Of a DNA stretch of 64,000 nucleotides, positions 9,488 to 20,713 are shown piece by piece. The notes below the pieces were generated by a model. That model ran no database searches, had not been told where the DNA came from, and worked only from the letters and a program-made list of their open reading frames with translations. How positions within the stretch are numbered: position 1 is the first letter of the stretch; each line of letters opens with the position of its first letter. The stretch lies in assembly GCF_051020985.1 (NCBI RefSeq), contig NC_135009.1, forward strand, positions 12,408,606-12,472,605. Reading direction: 5' to 3'. Both the position numbers and the translations under genes were made by a program. The DNA is from Nomia melanderi (lineage: Eukaryota > Arthropoda > Insecta > Hymenoptera > Halictidae).

Positions 9488-9725
9488 TTAACACGTCTAA
9501 CGCCATGTCAGTCACCGATGACACTTCTGAATTATTGGGAAATGATCGTAACATGAGGGATAACCCACGTCCAATGAAAATGTTTAATGACGTAACTAAG
9601 CTGATAATAGTATAATGCAAGGATTGTAACGACAATTGTTTAATAATTCTTCCTGCTTTCCTTTGCTACGAAAGAATAACTTTACGCAGAAACGGTCAAG
9701 ATTTCCATGGCGCTGAACGTGTTAA
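9488..9725. mobile_element. Family E TTAA element (TTAACACGT..CGCCATG ends)
   Basis: The left end TTAACACGTCTAACGCCATG and the right end, ccatggcgctgaacgtgttaa, are inverted repeats of each other. Both lie on TTAA (9488-9491 and 9722-9725). A second copy with the same ends is at 38453-38639. About 240 bp long, no coding capacity: a non-autonomous element. Confidence 0.65.
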
Positions 9726-9768
9726 TGAAGATATAAGATTTTTAGCGTCTTTGAAGCATTTAGCCTTT

Positions 9769-9969
9769 TCAACCCTTAACGGACCGAAGGTATTTCAAGT
9801 TTACTTATGAAAAATATCGTAACGTAGATAAAAAGGAAGAAATTCACAAAAGTGAGCTAGCACGATACCTAATGTGTTAATTGTAAATATTACAACAATA
9901 ACAGTGAAAAAAACAATGATGCACTAAAGTGCCATGCGACTTATATGGCGGTGGTTCGTTAAGGGTTAA
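9769..9969. mobile_element. TTAA element with TTAACCCTTAACG ends
   Basis: The left end is TCAACCCTTAACGGACC and the right end is ggttcgttaagggttaa. The inverted repeat is about 13 bases (AACCCTTAACG plus flank), with TTAA on the right and a one-base-changed TCAA on the left. About 200 bp and non-coding. It lies 43 bp from the family E element, a local cluster of insertions. Confidence 0.6.
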
Positions 9970-11740
9970 TATTCTTTTCGAGATTTTCGATGCTGAATCG
10001 GCGAATCGGGGTACGAATCTATCGAGCGGAAGTTTCGAATGAGTTCTATTGAAAAAAGGAATGATTTTTCGTCACGCGGGTCTGTGTAATAGTTTGATCG
10101 GCTTTGGAATGATTACTTGGGCCAACTCCGCGGTATCCTTTCATCGATTTCAGATGAGCCGCTTTATGCGCGCATTATACCCCCATTAGAAGCCAGATAA
10201 TTCGTTTTTCCTGCGGCCGGGATTTCCATTTTTCGAGGAACGCTTCCTTTCCGGGTTGATACTGATCGATGGAAGATTATCGGTTTTCACCGCTCTCCTC
10301 GACGAAGATATTTTCGAGGGTGTGTCGCGAGGGGCTCGCGATCGTCGAGCGGATCGCCGATTTTCCACGGATACGGGGACGCCGGCCGGCATGCAATATT
10401 TATGACGAAACCGGAGGCACGCTGAAAAGAATATATTCGGGGCTGATTCAATTTGTCAACGAGCCGTTAATTATCCGATTATGAGATCCGCGTGATCCTT
10501 GAATCACCGGCGTCATCGAGAACTCATAAATACTTGTCGCTTAAAGCGTTGTCCTCGGCGGAAGGAACAATAGAAAGCAGCTTAAATAAAATTACGTTTG
10601 TTTAAGAACACTATTTTTTCGAAACAAAAATCACGAAAGCAACATTCTTTTCTGAGATCAACCTGTTGAATTTTTTAAAAACGCGGAAGACAAACTTCTC
10701 CGAGATCAATGCGCCGATTACAATTTTTCAGAAACAGAATTGACGAAGGAAAGATTTTCTTCCATGGTCGACGCGTTGATCAAAGTTTGTTTAAGAATTA
10801 AGACTATTTTTTTTATTTCAAACGGAAGTCACGAAAGAAACATTCTTTTCTAAGATCAACATGTTGGATTTTTTAAAAACTCGCGAAAACTTCCCCGAGA
10901 TCGATGCGATTGCAATTGTTTAAAGACAAAGTAGCGAAAGAAAGATTTTCCTTCATGATCGGCGCGTTGATAAATATCGAGAGGATCGATGAAAACGATC
11001 GATAGTGTAGGGATCAGGGACTCTCGAGGATTAACATCTGTTTTACCAATGGGAACAACGAACGTTAGCCGATAAAACAGAATTCGATGAAGAGATCTAT
11101 CTCTTTTATCGATGAGGATCCACCTATCGCGTATAGGGTTCGCTCTAGACTGTAAGGCAGGATCGATCGGACGCGATAGGGGACCGGAAAAAGCGCGATC
11201 GCAAATTTATTCGTCGGGGCAGAGAGAGTGAGGGCTCGGTGACTTGGCCAGCGGGCACGAGAAGGCGGGAAGAGTCCGAGATTTATGGCGGCGGATGCGC
11301 AAATACGGTGGAACTTCCTTGTATCCGGTTTGGCGAAAACTTTTCTCGGTGGATGCCGTGCTTTCCCTTTTTTTTCATCCCCCAACGCGGCCGGACGCGC
11401 CCCTTTTTACCCACGTCGCTCGAATTTCCATCGGTATCAGCAAAAACTTCCGCGTCTGGTAAACTGCTGTTTTAATTAACCCATGGGGCTAGCTGGCTCA
11501 TCGATTAATTAATACCAGTGGACTATGGGTTTCCCCTAGAATTCGAGATATGAACAGTCTCGTTGAAATATTATTGAGAAACGAAGGTTCAATGCACTGG
11601 AACTAGCTAATATAATTATAGAATCATTTCCATCGTGTACAAGATGAAGTTAACATATTGCTGATGGCAAACGTCAATTAATGTACTTCATTAAGTTCGA
11701 TCCTTGGTTCTAACAAAATTATGTACAAATAATCATTTCA
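9970..11740. other. No gene recognised outside the 198-bp duplication
   Basis: Apart from the two-copy repeat at 10588-10975, the interval has GC-rich stretches (10180-10480, 11140-11460) with shadow frames on both strands. I see no splice-bounded exon, RNA gene or transposon end. Confidence 0.45.
10588..10975. repeat. Two diverged copies of a ~198-bp direct repeat
   Basis: Copy 1 begins at 10588 and copy 2 at 10786, each with gtttgtttaagaa. They share ordered landmarks: aaatcacgaaag/aagtcacgaaag, acattcttttct, agatcaac, tgttgaattttttaaaaac and gcgcgttgat. Divergence is roughly a fifth by eye. No TTAA termini are seen, so this looks like an old local duplication rather than a transposon. Confidence 0.65.
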
Positions 11741-12200
11741 TTGAAATTTCTAGAAATGAGATAAATTTCTGCCAGCAACATTAGAGAAGTAAAATAATAG
11801 AAATAAATTGGAACTTCTACAAATACCAAAGATAAGAAATTTGTTAACAAAGTAGAGCAGTAAAATGATAAGTAACAGAAACAAATTGAAATTTCTACAA
11901 ATACTAAAGATAAGAAATTTCTGTTAACAAAGTAGAGCAGTAAAATGATAAGTAATAGAAATAAATTGACATTTCTACAAATACCAAAGATAAGAAATTT
12001 GTTAACAAAGTAGAGCAGTAAAATGATAAGTAACAGAAACAAATTGACATTTCTACAAATACCAAAGATAAGAAATTTGTTAACAAAGTAGAGCAGTAAA
12101 ATGACAAGTAACAGAAACAAATTGAAATTTCTACGAATACCACAGTAAGAAATCTCCGTTAGCGAAGTAGAAAAGTAGTAAAATAATAAGTAATAATAAG
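11741..12200. repeat. Tandem array, about six units of 76-81 bp
   Basis: Units begin near 11744, 11813, 11889, 11970, 12048 and 12126 with aaatttctacaaatacc. They continue through gataagaaatttgttaac, then aagtagagcagtaaaatgat. Inner units are nearly identical and the edges are more divergent, as expected for expansion by unequal exchange. Long reverse-strand frames here (repeating SLVFVEISICFCYLS) are products of the array, not genes. Confidence 0.8.
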
Positions 12201-12802
12201 ATTAAAATCGTTATAATCTCGAATAGGCACATATCGTTAGCAAAAATGTTTATCTCAGTGGATGAAACTATCGCAGACCTATCTTTCGTCCCTCCCTCGA
12301 ATCACTTGTACCGAGTAGCGCGCGAATGGAATTCCACCAGCAAAAGTGTACGCGATCGAAGGAAGAGGCGCCAAAGAAAGTCGCGTAGACAAAGATCAAG
12401 CGTCCTTTTTGACGCGCGTTTAACGAGCCCCGAGGCAACGAGTTCTATAACGCGATTCCAAACAGGCCGCCGCTTTCCGCTTTTGCGGAAATAATCAAGC
12501 ACTCCGCTCGTCGCTCCCAAGCGATTTCGCCCGGAGTCCACGGATCGTGGAAACTTCTTGCCGGCGTCCGGTTTACACGGGAGACCCACGGAAGGGAATT
12601 TCGAGGCAGGGAAAAGCGGCGCGCGATCGGACGGGAGGTTAAATTAGATTCCGCGCTCGCCGGGACGCTACGGGAACCTTAAAAGAGGAGGTAAGCGCGG
12701 ACAAACGTCTTCTTTCACCGGGAGCGGCCGATGTTTCTGCCTCTCTTCTATTCCGCCGCGGAGAAAGGGCCTTTTAAAGGTACCTTTAACTTCCCGTAAC
12801 GC

Positions 12803-12845
12803 ACGCTATATATACGCCGGGTATCTTGGGCATTCGTCTCGCAAA
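12803..12845 (+). promoter_or_regulatory. Possible core promoter (TATA plus initiator-like)
   Basis: TATATATA at about 12808-12815 is followed some 22-25 bases later by ttgggcattcgtc, which could serve as an initiator. GC-rich DNA lies upstream and an AT-rich element lies downstream at 12866. No supported exon follows, so this may be chance. Confidence 0.15.
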
Positions 12846-12865
12846 GAGCACCTCAAGAGTACGTA

Positions 12866-13037
12866 TTAACACTGGAACTACTGGACAGATGGAAATAATT
12901 CGCTTCAAGATACTTGTTCGAAGATCATTGAAATTGAGAGACTTTCGAGAGGATCTGCGAGACACTGTAAATCTTAGGAAATGTATATTTATAACTTTTA
13001 GAAGAAACTATAAATGATAATCGCTCGGTAGTGTTAA
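12866..13037. mobile_element. Family C TTAA element
   Basis: The left end is TTAACACTGGAACTACT and the right end is cgctcggtagtgttaa, flanked by TTAA at 12866-12869 and 13034-13037. Family C ends recur at 13071, 19551, 24585, 50896 and 59153. It is about 170 bp, AT-rich and non-coding. Confidence 0.6.
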
Positions 13038-13070
13038 AGGAAGTATTTTTTAAAAAGGTAGTAAGATTTA

Positions 13071-13277
13071 TTGACAGTAGAACTAGAGAGGTCAGATTGA
13101 TTCCTGATTGCTTCTTTAATAATTATTAGAAACAACGGATAATTCTCTGAGAAACTACAGAAAGTGCTTCAATAATAGGCAATGAATTATAATCAATAGA
13201 AATCTCAATAGTAGCACTGTCGGAGTTTCTATAGAAAAATTTGGGAAAGTTCGACTGTTCGGTGGTTTTAGCGTTGA
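13071..13277. mobile_element. Second, older family C element
   Basis: TTGACAGTAGAACTAGAGAG at the left and tcggtggttttagcgttga at the right are degraded family C termini. The flanks have decayed from TTAA to TTGA on both sides. It lies 33 bp after the previous family C element in the same orientation. Confidence 0.5.
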
Positions 13278-14246
13278 GAAATTTATTCTACTGGAGTTAA
13301 AGATGAAATATTTAGTGTAATACTGCGTTACAACCCTCTTGTCATTCTTCTATTGAAATTCTCCCAATTGAAGCGCACATTTAACGTAAACAGTAGTTAA
13401 ACCTATCGTTCCAACGTTGAAAACCTGAATATGCGACCGAGAAAGATGATTAAGCGAGCGATATTTCGAGTTAAAGTATCAAGTGAACGTTCCCCGGGAG
13501 CGTATTACTCCGTGAAGGAGGCACTTCAAGGTTGCACTCGAAAAGCCGGCTCTCGAAAAGTCGAGCAGGGGAGATCGCACCCTCGAAACGTAGCCGATAC
13601 GCGAGTGTCGATTTCTGGCCGGCTCGTGGGAGCCGCGTCGCCCGGAGCGTTCACTTCGCAGCCAGCGCGAAGAAAGGGTGCGCTCGCCAAGAAAATTTTA
13701 AAGGACTCGACTTCCGAAACACTGGACGCGTTATTGTGCAACCGGCAGAAGGAGGGAGGGATTTCTGTAGCGAGACCTCGAACGTGCGACCGGCGCAGCC
13801 CCGAAACCGCCGACCCCGCCGACTCGAAGGTGGACGTGGATTCTCAACTGAAACGGAAACGAGTGCCATTAGCCACTGTGAAAACGCGTAACGCGTTTGC
13901 GCAAGTGTAGCGCAAATACGGGGCCCCATGGTTCGCGACGGGGCTGCCGGGATCGCTTCGAAACGTTTCCGTGACTGTTCCAAGCCGAGGAGAGCGCTTC
14001 GAGAGGAACAACAGGGACCCCGAACTTGTTTCTCAGACCATTAATGACGGAGGTTCGGTCGAGCCGATTCGTTTCCAATGGAGACTTCAATTAGAGAAAG
14101 GGCTGGGAATGAGTTTGCAACGATATAGGCACGGTCGATCCTCGGTTACTCGAACCTATGGGAGTTCCCTTGATCTGAGCTACCAGTGGCTACAAATTTT
14201 CAATTTTCACTTGATATCATTGATAATATTTAATGAGTCCTTCTTT

Positions 14247-14355
14247 CTTGAATTCTTTCTTTATACTTGTACAATATATAATTCTTCAATTCTTTCTTTA
14301 TACTTGTACAATATATAATTCTTGAATTCTTTTTTTGTACTTGTACAATATATAA
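14247..14355. repeat. Three-unit tandem repeat of about 36-38 bp
   Basis: The unit gaattctttctttatacttg tacaatatata is repeated three times, with ends near 14280, 14318 and 14354. Unit 3 has ttttttgtac in place of tttatac. It abuts a TTAACCC transposon end at 14358. Confidence 0.8.
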
Positions 14356-14357
14356 TT

Positions 14358-14430
14358 TTAACCCTTTGCGGTCCGACGTGCTCCTGGTTTATCACTTTGC
14401 GGTTCACGTCGACGTTAGTTCATTCAATTA
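14358..14430. mobile_element. Left-end relic, TTAACCCTTTGCGGTCCG type
   Basis: TTAACCCTTTGCGGTCCGAC at 14358 resembles the family D ends (TTAACCCTTTGCGGACGAA). A second partial repeat, ctttgcggttcacgtcgacg, follows at 14395. I cannot identify a right end; the end coordinate is nominal. Confidence 0.35.
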
Positions 14431-14842
14431 CAACTTTGTTGAAGTTAAAGCATTGACCATGCTTATACCGTTTTTTGGAAAACCCCACATCCTTTGCAGT
14501 TATTGGTTAATTTACTAGATAATTAACTACCTTAGCTAGTTCTAACTGTGCGCCCGTCTTGTAACCACCGAGTTCTGCCAATAGTTTCTTCACCGCTTAA
14601 CATCTCTTTATAAATATAACCATTATTCTGACATACTCTACGCGTGTATTTTTTATTTCAAGTAACCCCTTAACAAACTTAATATGACGCTCTGTTAATT
14701 TACTCAAGAATATTTGGGAGTTATTGTAATGTTACCCTTAACTGCTACAATTGTGATACTACAAATAAATAAAGAAAACATTGTTAAAGCAGGTAGAGGT
14801 TGCAATGAAATAGAACGTCGATTCTGACTCGACATAGGACTG

Positions 14843-15070
14843 CTAACCCTTTTCACTCGAGACTCGGTCGCCATGTGGTTCGATGCAGCAATTACAAAGT
14901 TTGATGTACAATATCAAAGTTCGTTTAACGTAATTATCCACGAAACGTTAAAATAGAATAGTCCTATCCCTCGACGTCCATATCATTCACATTAATGTTA
15001 GTTATAAAACCTACCACTAAAATTTCAGAAAATGAAGAATAGCGAAAAATGTTCTACTCCAAAGGGTTAA
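14843..15070. mobile_element. Family A TTAA element (copy 1 of a close pair)
   Basis: The left end ctaacccttttcactcgaga and the right end ctactccaaagggttaa are family A termini, with TTAA intact on the right and CTAA on the left. The internal tggttcgatgcag matches tgatttgatgcag in the adjacent copy. About 225 bp. Confidence 0.6.
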
Positions 15071-15094
15071 TGTCAGTAGCCATCCCCCAGTTTA

Positions 15095-15300
15095 TTAACC
15101 CTTTGCACTCGAGAGGTGACTCAGTCACCACTTGATTTGATGCAGTAAAACTTTAAAATCTGATATTTAAAAATATTGGAATAAAATAGCTTTGTTCCTC
15201 AATGTACTGATTTCCCTTCGAGTTACGAAGAATATCGTCTTCGTCTCGTAAAATATTGCAAAATATTTCTACTGAGAAACGTCCGGGTGCAAAGGGTTAA
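15095..15300. mobile_element. Family A TTAA element (copy 2, well preserved)
   Basis: TTAACCCTTTGCACTCGAGA at the left pairs with the right end gtccgggtgcaaagggttaa. Both TTAA flanks are intact (15095-15098, 15297-15300). It is 206 bp, only 24 bp from the previous copy and in the same orientation. Family A is the commonest short element here (also 28771, 34750, 43925, 50135). CCC/GGG ends at TTAA are the hallmark of piggyBac-type elements; no transposase is encoded. Confidence 0.75.
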
Positions 15301-16311
15301 AAGACGCAAACATTTTAAAACAAAGGTTACTGCACCCCCACTAATCTCAGCTACGAGCCACCTGCTCGATTCATCAAGATCCTACTTCATAAGTACAGTG
15401 CCACTTCCAAAACAAAAAAGATCAAAGCCACCGGTATCCGAGAACGAGCAGCGAGGGGTGTGAAGGAGACACCGAGACGCGAACATTTCCCCGAACAATT
15501 TTCCCCCGTCTAGATGACCAATCCGGGGCAACTCTTAAGTTAACCCGTCCGAGCGATTACGTGTCAACGAGAAACGAGGCTGCCGGTAATCGACGCCCGC
15601 TTCATCGGCTCAAGCCTTTTAACCCCTTGATATTTAACCCCGTAATTAGCACGGTGTCAGACCGCTCCTCGAGTATTCCCCGGCGTACTCGGCGTCGCGT
15701 CCTGACGCGATCTCGTGTTTTACGGTGAAGTCGCGCCGCCGCGTCCCCCATGTATACGTGTGGGAAGATATTCGACGGGGCTGGGGGATGCGCGCTACGA
15801 GAGATGAAGGGAGCGAGAGATATAGAGGACCGGCTCGCAGGCAACCCCTCCGCTGGGGGTTTCCGCAGTACCGTGATTTTCTGATTAGCAGCGGGTCGAC
15901 TGGCTGCGGTTAACCGTTGTTAGGTTGCCGCTCGATTGGTATGCATGGGCTGGGATTCGTGCCCATGGTACAGCCCCTGAACCCCGAGCAACCTTCCTCT
16001 ATCTCCTACGCCATGGACGGCGCGGATCGAGGACTGCTTCCGTTGGTCGTTCCTCGGATGCTCAGGATTCTGTTCGATCGGAGGGCATTCCTTTCGCAGG
16101 ATTTCCAAGAGTCTTTCGGATCGGAGATTGGCGTTCGATTTTTTCCGAAATGCTCGCTTCGTCTGAGGCCGAGTGAGACAGTTTGGGGTTGGAGAGTTTC
16201 TTCGTTTGATGTTGACAATTTAGCTGGTTATTAGAATGTGGTTTCCTTTTATTGGGATTTTAACACGTTGAATGTACGATTAGAGCAAAATACAAAAAAT
16301 GGATATAATAT
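15301..16311. other. No gene recognised; GC-rich unique DNA
   Basis: Several overlapping frames exist around 15600-16230 on both strands with arginine-rich composition and no domain. This fits CpG-rich non-coding DNA. No splice-bounded exon is convincing. Confidence 0.45.
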
Positions 16312-16511
16312 TTACCCTTTGAACTCTGTAGGCTTCAATATTGTTGTAATATTAAACTAAACATTATTAGATTTTCTATTATTGGATTTTTTAGATTTTT
16401 ATTAAAAGATCGAAGGAATGTTATAGCATTTTTCATTTTCGCTGGAGATACCATAGAAATTAGGTGCAGTTGCTGATAGATTACAAAACCATCTAGAGTG
16501 CTAAGGGTTAA
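16312..16511. mobile_element. Family B TTAA element (GAACTCTGTAGGCT type)
   Basis: The left end is ttaccctttgaactctgtag (one A lost from TTAA) and the right end is agagtgctaagggttaa (TTAA 16508-16511). The internal block gcagttgctgatagattac is shared with copies at 35772-36157, 50357-50584 and 52515-52742. Non-coding. Confidence 0.65.
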
Positions 16512-17539
16512 ATCGTTCGATTGAATTGAATTATTGTTGCGCGTTCATCTAGATGAATGTCAAATATTAGGTAACACTATGATATACGAATGTTTTTAAA
16601 TAATCGTTTAATTTAGTGAACTATAGTAATTCGATTTCGAATTTCGAGCGTGTCAAGATTAGGGAGTAGAGACTCCATGAATTTTTCAGTGGTACTAGGT
16701 ATATTAGAGATGAATATTAAAATGAAGAGATAGGGGATGGTCGCTTTAACGGAAAATTAAGGTTCTTTTCAAAGTAACACGCGAATAGGAGGTTTCGGTA
16801 GACAAAGCAAGTGGGAATCCAGAGACTTGCCTGATCATGGCTCGCCCTACCTACTTTACATATTAACCGTAACAACCCCCTGTCAGAGCGTTTCTCTTCC
16901 AATTTAATCACGATTCCGTAAGAATACACCCGTGGAATAAACAAAATTAAATGTTCCCGACGGAACGACCGGCGTTGCCTCGACGTCGCAGTTACAATCG
17001 AAGCAACGTCGATCGACGATAAGAGTTACGAACACGTCGAATCCTTCGTGACGAGTAGCCGCGGCCATTTTTCAGCGGTTGACTCCGCTTTGACACCGCG
17101 CCACTCGATTCCACCCCGCGTTATAACGAGAGGGGCAGGGGTTTGCGCAACGACCAGCCCGATACAAGCTCGCGTATACGTTAGCGTAACCAAGCTCCGG
17201 CGGAGGGACGAGGAACGACAGAGGGGGAGAGAAGTCGCTGAAGCTAGACAGAAAAAGAAGACGCGTCGCGCGATACGATACCTCGGTCGTATGAATGCGT
17301 ATATACAAGGGAAAAGAGGCGTAGAAAGGGGCCGGAGAGATTGGGGGGTTACAATTTCCCATGGATAATGGCACTTTGATTACCCCGTGACGCCCGTGCG
17401 TCCTGTCAAGTGGCACGCCACCACATAAATGGCTGGCGTGGAAAAAAAGGGCCGTGGAACGGTCAGAGGGGCGGAGGGGTAGAGCGGAAAGTTTGTATAC
17501 ACACAGTGCGTCTTTGGAATGGTAGGAAGGGAATGGAAA
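16512..17539. other. No gene recognised
   Basis: The interval is AT-rich to about 16960, then CpG-rich. Open frames at 17048-17368 and on the reverse strand are compositional. I see no transposon end or RNA gene. Confidence 0.4.
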
Positions 17540-18150
17540 AGTGATTGAAAAATAGAAAATGGAAGATGGAATGTAGAAAAACATGGAAGTCGGAAAGTGG
17601 GGCAATAGAAAAATAGAAGAATAATAGAAAGTAGAATGTAGAACGTAGAACATAGAACATAGAACATAGAAAATAGAACATAGAACATAGAACACAGAAC
17701 ATAGAACACAGAACATAGAACACAGAAAATAGAACATAGAACATAGAACATAGAACATAGAACATAGAACATAGAACATAGAAAATAGGAAATGGGAAAT
17801 GGGAAATGGGAAATAGGAAATAGGAAATAGGAAATATAAAATATTTATCTTATATTTTATATTTTATATTTTATATTTTATATTTTATATTTTATATTTT
17901 ATATTTTATATTTCCTAAGATATAAGATATAAGATATAAGATATAAGATATAAGATATAAGATATGAGATATAAGATATAAGATATAAAATGGAAAATAG
18001 AAAATACAAAGTAGAAAATAGAAAATAGAAAATAGAAAATAGAAAATAGAAAATAGAAAATAGAAAATAGAAAATAGTAAATAATAAATAGTAAACAGTA
18101 AACAGTAAATACTAAATAGAAAATAGAAAATAGAAAACACAATAAAGAAA
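17540..18150. repeat. Composite heptanucleotide array with block-wise changing units
   Basis: About 600 bp are built from 7-base units whose sequence changes in blocks. They run TAGAACA (about 17631-17786), GGGAAAT/AGGAAAT (17787-17836), ATATTTT (17845-17912), ATAAGAT (17915-17990), AAAATAG (about 17991-18082), AGTAAAC and AAAATAG again to about 18145. The ATATTTT block is the complement of AAAATAT, so the unit is in inverted orientation there. Long reverse frames (repeating MFYVLCS, IFYFLFS) are by-products: three 7-mers equal seven codons. Confidence 0.9.
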
Positions 18151-18199
18151 ATATAAAAGTAGGAAAGTAGGACAATAGAAACCTAGAGAAATAATAGCA

Positions 18200-18960
18200 A
18201 AGTGATAGAACTTTCCCAGTCGGCGCCTCCAGAAAGACACAAAGCGAGCCAGTAAAAAGAGTAGAGACGTTAAAGGAGCCTCGTGCAAAGGAACGCTCGA
18301 AGAATAAAAAAAAAAGGAAACAGAACCGCCGACTGCATTAGCATAGGCGTATTGCATCGCAGCGATCATTAGGCGCATGCGACCCCGTTCGTTCGCGTAC
18401 GATCGCCTCCTTCCACGCGTGTTATTCGCGTTCCCCATGCGATTTCGAGGAACTCGCGTAACCTAAACGCGCGATTTTCCGCGGAACCATAAAGATCCCG
18501 ACAGTTCGATAACGCGTGCGCTATTCTCTTTCTCCGCGGCTCCATTCCTCCTCCCGGGAGCAGTCTGTCTGTCTGTTCGGTGTTCCATTGGCCGGTCGAT
18601 ACTTCGGAGCCCACCCGGTAGAAAAACCCCCGTCCACTGCCTCGGATATAACCTAGCAGCACTCTCGACCGTTAAATACACTATCGAGAAAGATTTTCAT
18701 TCCGGGGGATTTCGAGTGGCCCCTCGACGACTCTCGAACATGCAACTGGTAGCGAGCGCGATTCGGTGGCGGACCGTCGAGGACCGTCTATTGTCGCCCC
18801 GGCGGGGTACTAACAGTCCGTCAGCCGGGCAACGACAATGAGAGCCTCCGAATCGCGCGCGGGGACCACACCGAGCCGCCATTGTGCCTATGAGAACCCG
18901 GCCACGTCAAATTCGATTAAACGACCGCTCGAGCAAATCGAAACATTGAGGGATGATGGC
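18200..18960. other. No gene recognised; GC-rich block
   Basis: CpG-rich unique sequence with overlapping arginine-rich frames on the reverse strand. No exon, RNA or transposon end can be supported. Confidence 0.4.
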
Positions 18961-18978
18961 TCTACCGGAACGAATCAG

Positions 18979-19867
18979 GATTTAGCATTTGATGTTTAGA
19001 GCGCAAGCATTTTTTCATGAATTTTTCATATTTTTATGTGGATCTATGGAAGTTTTAAACAGTAGGAAAGCACAAACTACAATACTTCTTTAATTGATGT
19101 AGTGACATTTGCTATCAATCGGTCAATAAAGATTTAGCCTTTAGTATTTAGAGCGCAAGGATTTTTTCATATTTTTCTGTGGATCTATGGAAGTTTTAAA
19201 CAGTAGGAAAGCACAGATTGCAATACTTCCTTGATTGATATAGTGACATTTGTTATCGGTCGGTTAATAAAGATTTAATCTTTAGTATTTAGAGCACAAG
19301 GAGTTTTTCATGAATTTTTCATATTTTTCTGTGGATCTATATCAGCATAGTAATTTGTATAGTAATTTGTGCGAACAAATGATTTAAATAATTCTTTGAA
19401 TGCATATAAGGTTTCAGAGACGGAAGCTTGGTATAATTGATATAATGATATTTGTCATCAATCAGTCAATAAAGATTTAGCTTCTAATATTTGGAGCGCA
19501 AGGACTTTTCCATGAATTTTTCATATTTTTGTATGGATTCTATGGAAGTTTTAACACTAGAACTACCAGATGTGTCAGAATGATTTCTGTTACAATTACT
19601 GAAAGGATGCTTCTCTGAGAAATCGTTGAAAAATTTGATTTAGTAATACCTACACTAAAATATAATTGAAATCTTAAAAAAATACACAGTTACAAGTTTT
19701 ATAAAGAAATTTGGAAAGATCAGTTCAAGTGCTTGGTAGTTCCAGCGTAAAAGAAGTATTGTAATTTGCGCGAACAAATGATTTAAATAATTCTCCGACT
19801 GCGTTAGGTTCGCGAGACGGAAGCTTGTAACTGATATAGTGACATTTGTCATCAATCGGTCAATAAA
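18979..19867. repeat. Four-copy tandem repeat (~140-155 bp), last copy interrupted
   Basis: Copies start with gatttagc/gatttaat at 18979, 19131, 19272 and 19474. They share gtttagagcgcaag, catgaatttttcatattttt, ctatggaagttttaa and the closing cggtcaataaag. Copy 4 is stretched because a family C transposon sits at the TTAA in aagttttaa (19551-19750). Copies 3 and 4 also share an extra segment, gtgcgaacaaatgatttaaa, with gagacggaagcttg. Confidence 0.75.
19551..19750. mobile_element. Family C TTAA element inserted in a tandem repeat unit
   Basis: TTAACACTAGAACTACCAGA at the left pairs with the right end gtgcttggtagttccagcgtaa. The left TTAA (19551-19554) coincides with the TTAA of aagttttaa that is uninterrupted in repeat copies at 19055-19058 and 19196-19199. 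The right flank has lost a T. The element is therefore younger than the tandem duplication. Confidence 0.7.
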
Positions 19868-20617
19868 GGAGACACCGATAGGATTTTCTAAGGTCTCCAC
19901 GTTACATGACGATTTTGTACAAGCCTGTCGCTACCGGTTCGCGGCAGTGTTAACGACACGTTTCAACGGGTATTGTTTTCCTCGTCGAATAAATAAATGC
20001 CTCGGAAACCCGAGAACACTGGATGGAATAACAGTTTTAGTAACGGACAGCCGCGCGCGTGATTTCTATCGTCGAAAGAGTTCCAGCCGATTCGGCCAAG
20101 CGACCATGGAAGAATCGAGTTGCAGACCCGCGAGAAAATCTCTGGAACGTCCAGGTGACTCTCTTCCGCGTTCCAAGGTAAACTCGATCATTTCCTATTC
20201 CGCACCGATTCGTGCGCGGATCGAGTTCACCTCGAGGCGTTCGCGTTAACGCTTGCAACCGGCTGCTTTGCCAGTAGATACACCCGGTAATAACGTTTCG
20301 CGGAATGCTTGCTCGTCAAGCCGATGAAAATATCGAACAGCTTGTACCGTATCATGACACCCAATAGAATATCATATTCTGAAATCTGTCTTCCATCGAA
20401 TATCGGATGAAAAAGCATTGTAATGGCATCGATTCCGCGAACATTGAAGTCTAAACGCCCCGAGATGATTTATTCCTGGCAAACAGAGGTTAATTTGAAT
20501 TGACACTCTTTATAACGTAATGTAACTGATCTTGTACACGATTTCAATCCTTTCAACTCGGAAGCTTTTCACTGGAATCATTCGACGTTATTTGAAACGA
20601 AGTAATGAGGAAACAAA

Positions 20618-20713
20618 TTAACACTTAGCCAACCGATCTCCCACTGTTCACTTAGCGCACCTGTTCATCTTTTCTTTCATAAAAGTAAGAATGTGTCTCT
20701 TACTTTTATGAAA
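20618..20713. mobile_element. TTAA-end relic containing a perfect 16-bp hairpin
   Basis: TTAACACTTAGCCAACCGAT at 20618 matches, in reverse complement, the right end at 56545-56583 (ggttggccaagtgttga). Both carry the companion block cccactgttc, so this is a separate end family. At 20675-20690 and 20698-20713 there is a perfect 16-base inverted repeat (tttcataaaagtaaga) with a 7-base spacer. The stem could be the centre of a fold-back element; it is too short for a typical microRNA precursor. Confidence 0.5.

Noticed and set aside
17072..17779. 235-codon reverse frame rich in MFYVLCS repeats
   Set aside because: Much of it is the reverse translation of the heptamer array (three 7-mers equal seven codons); other reverse frames read the same repeat.
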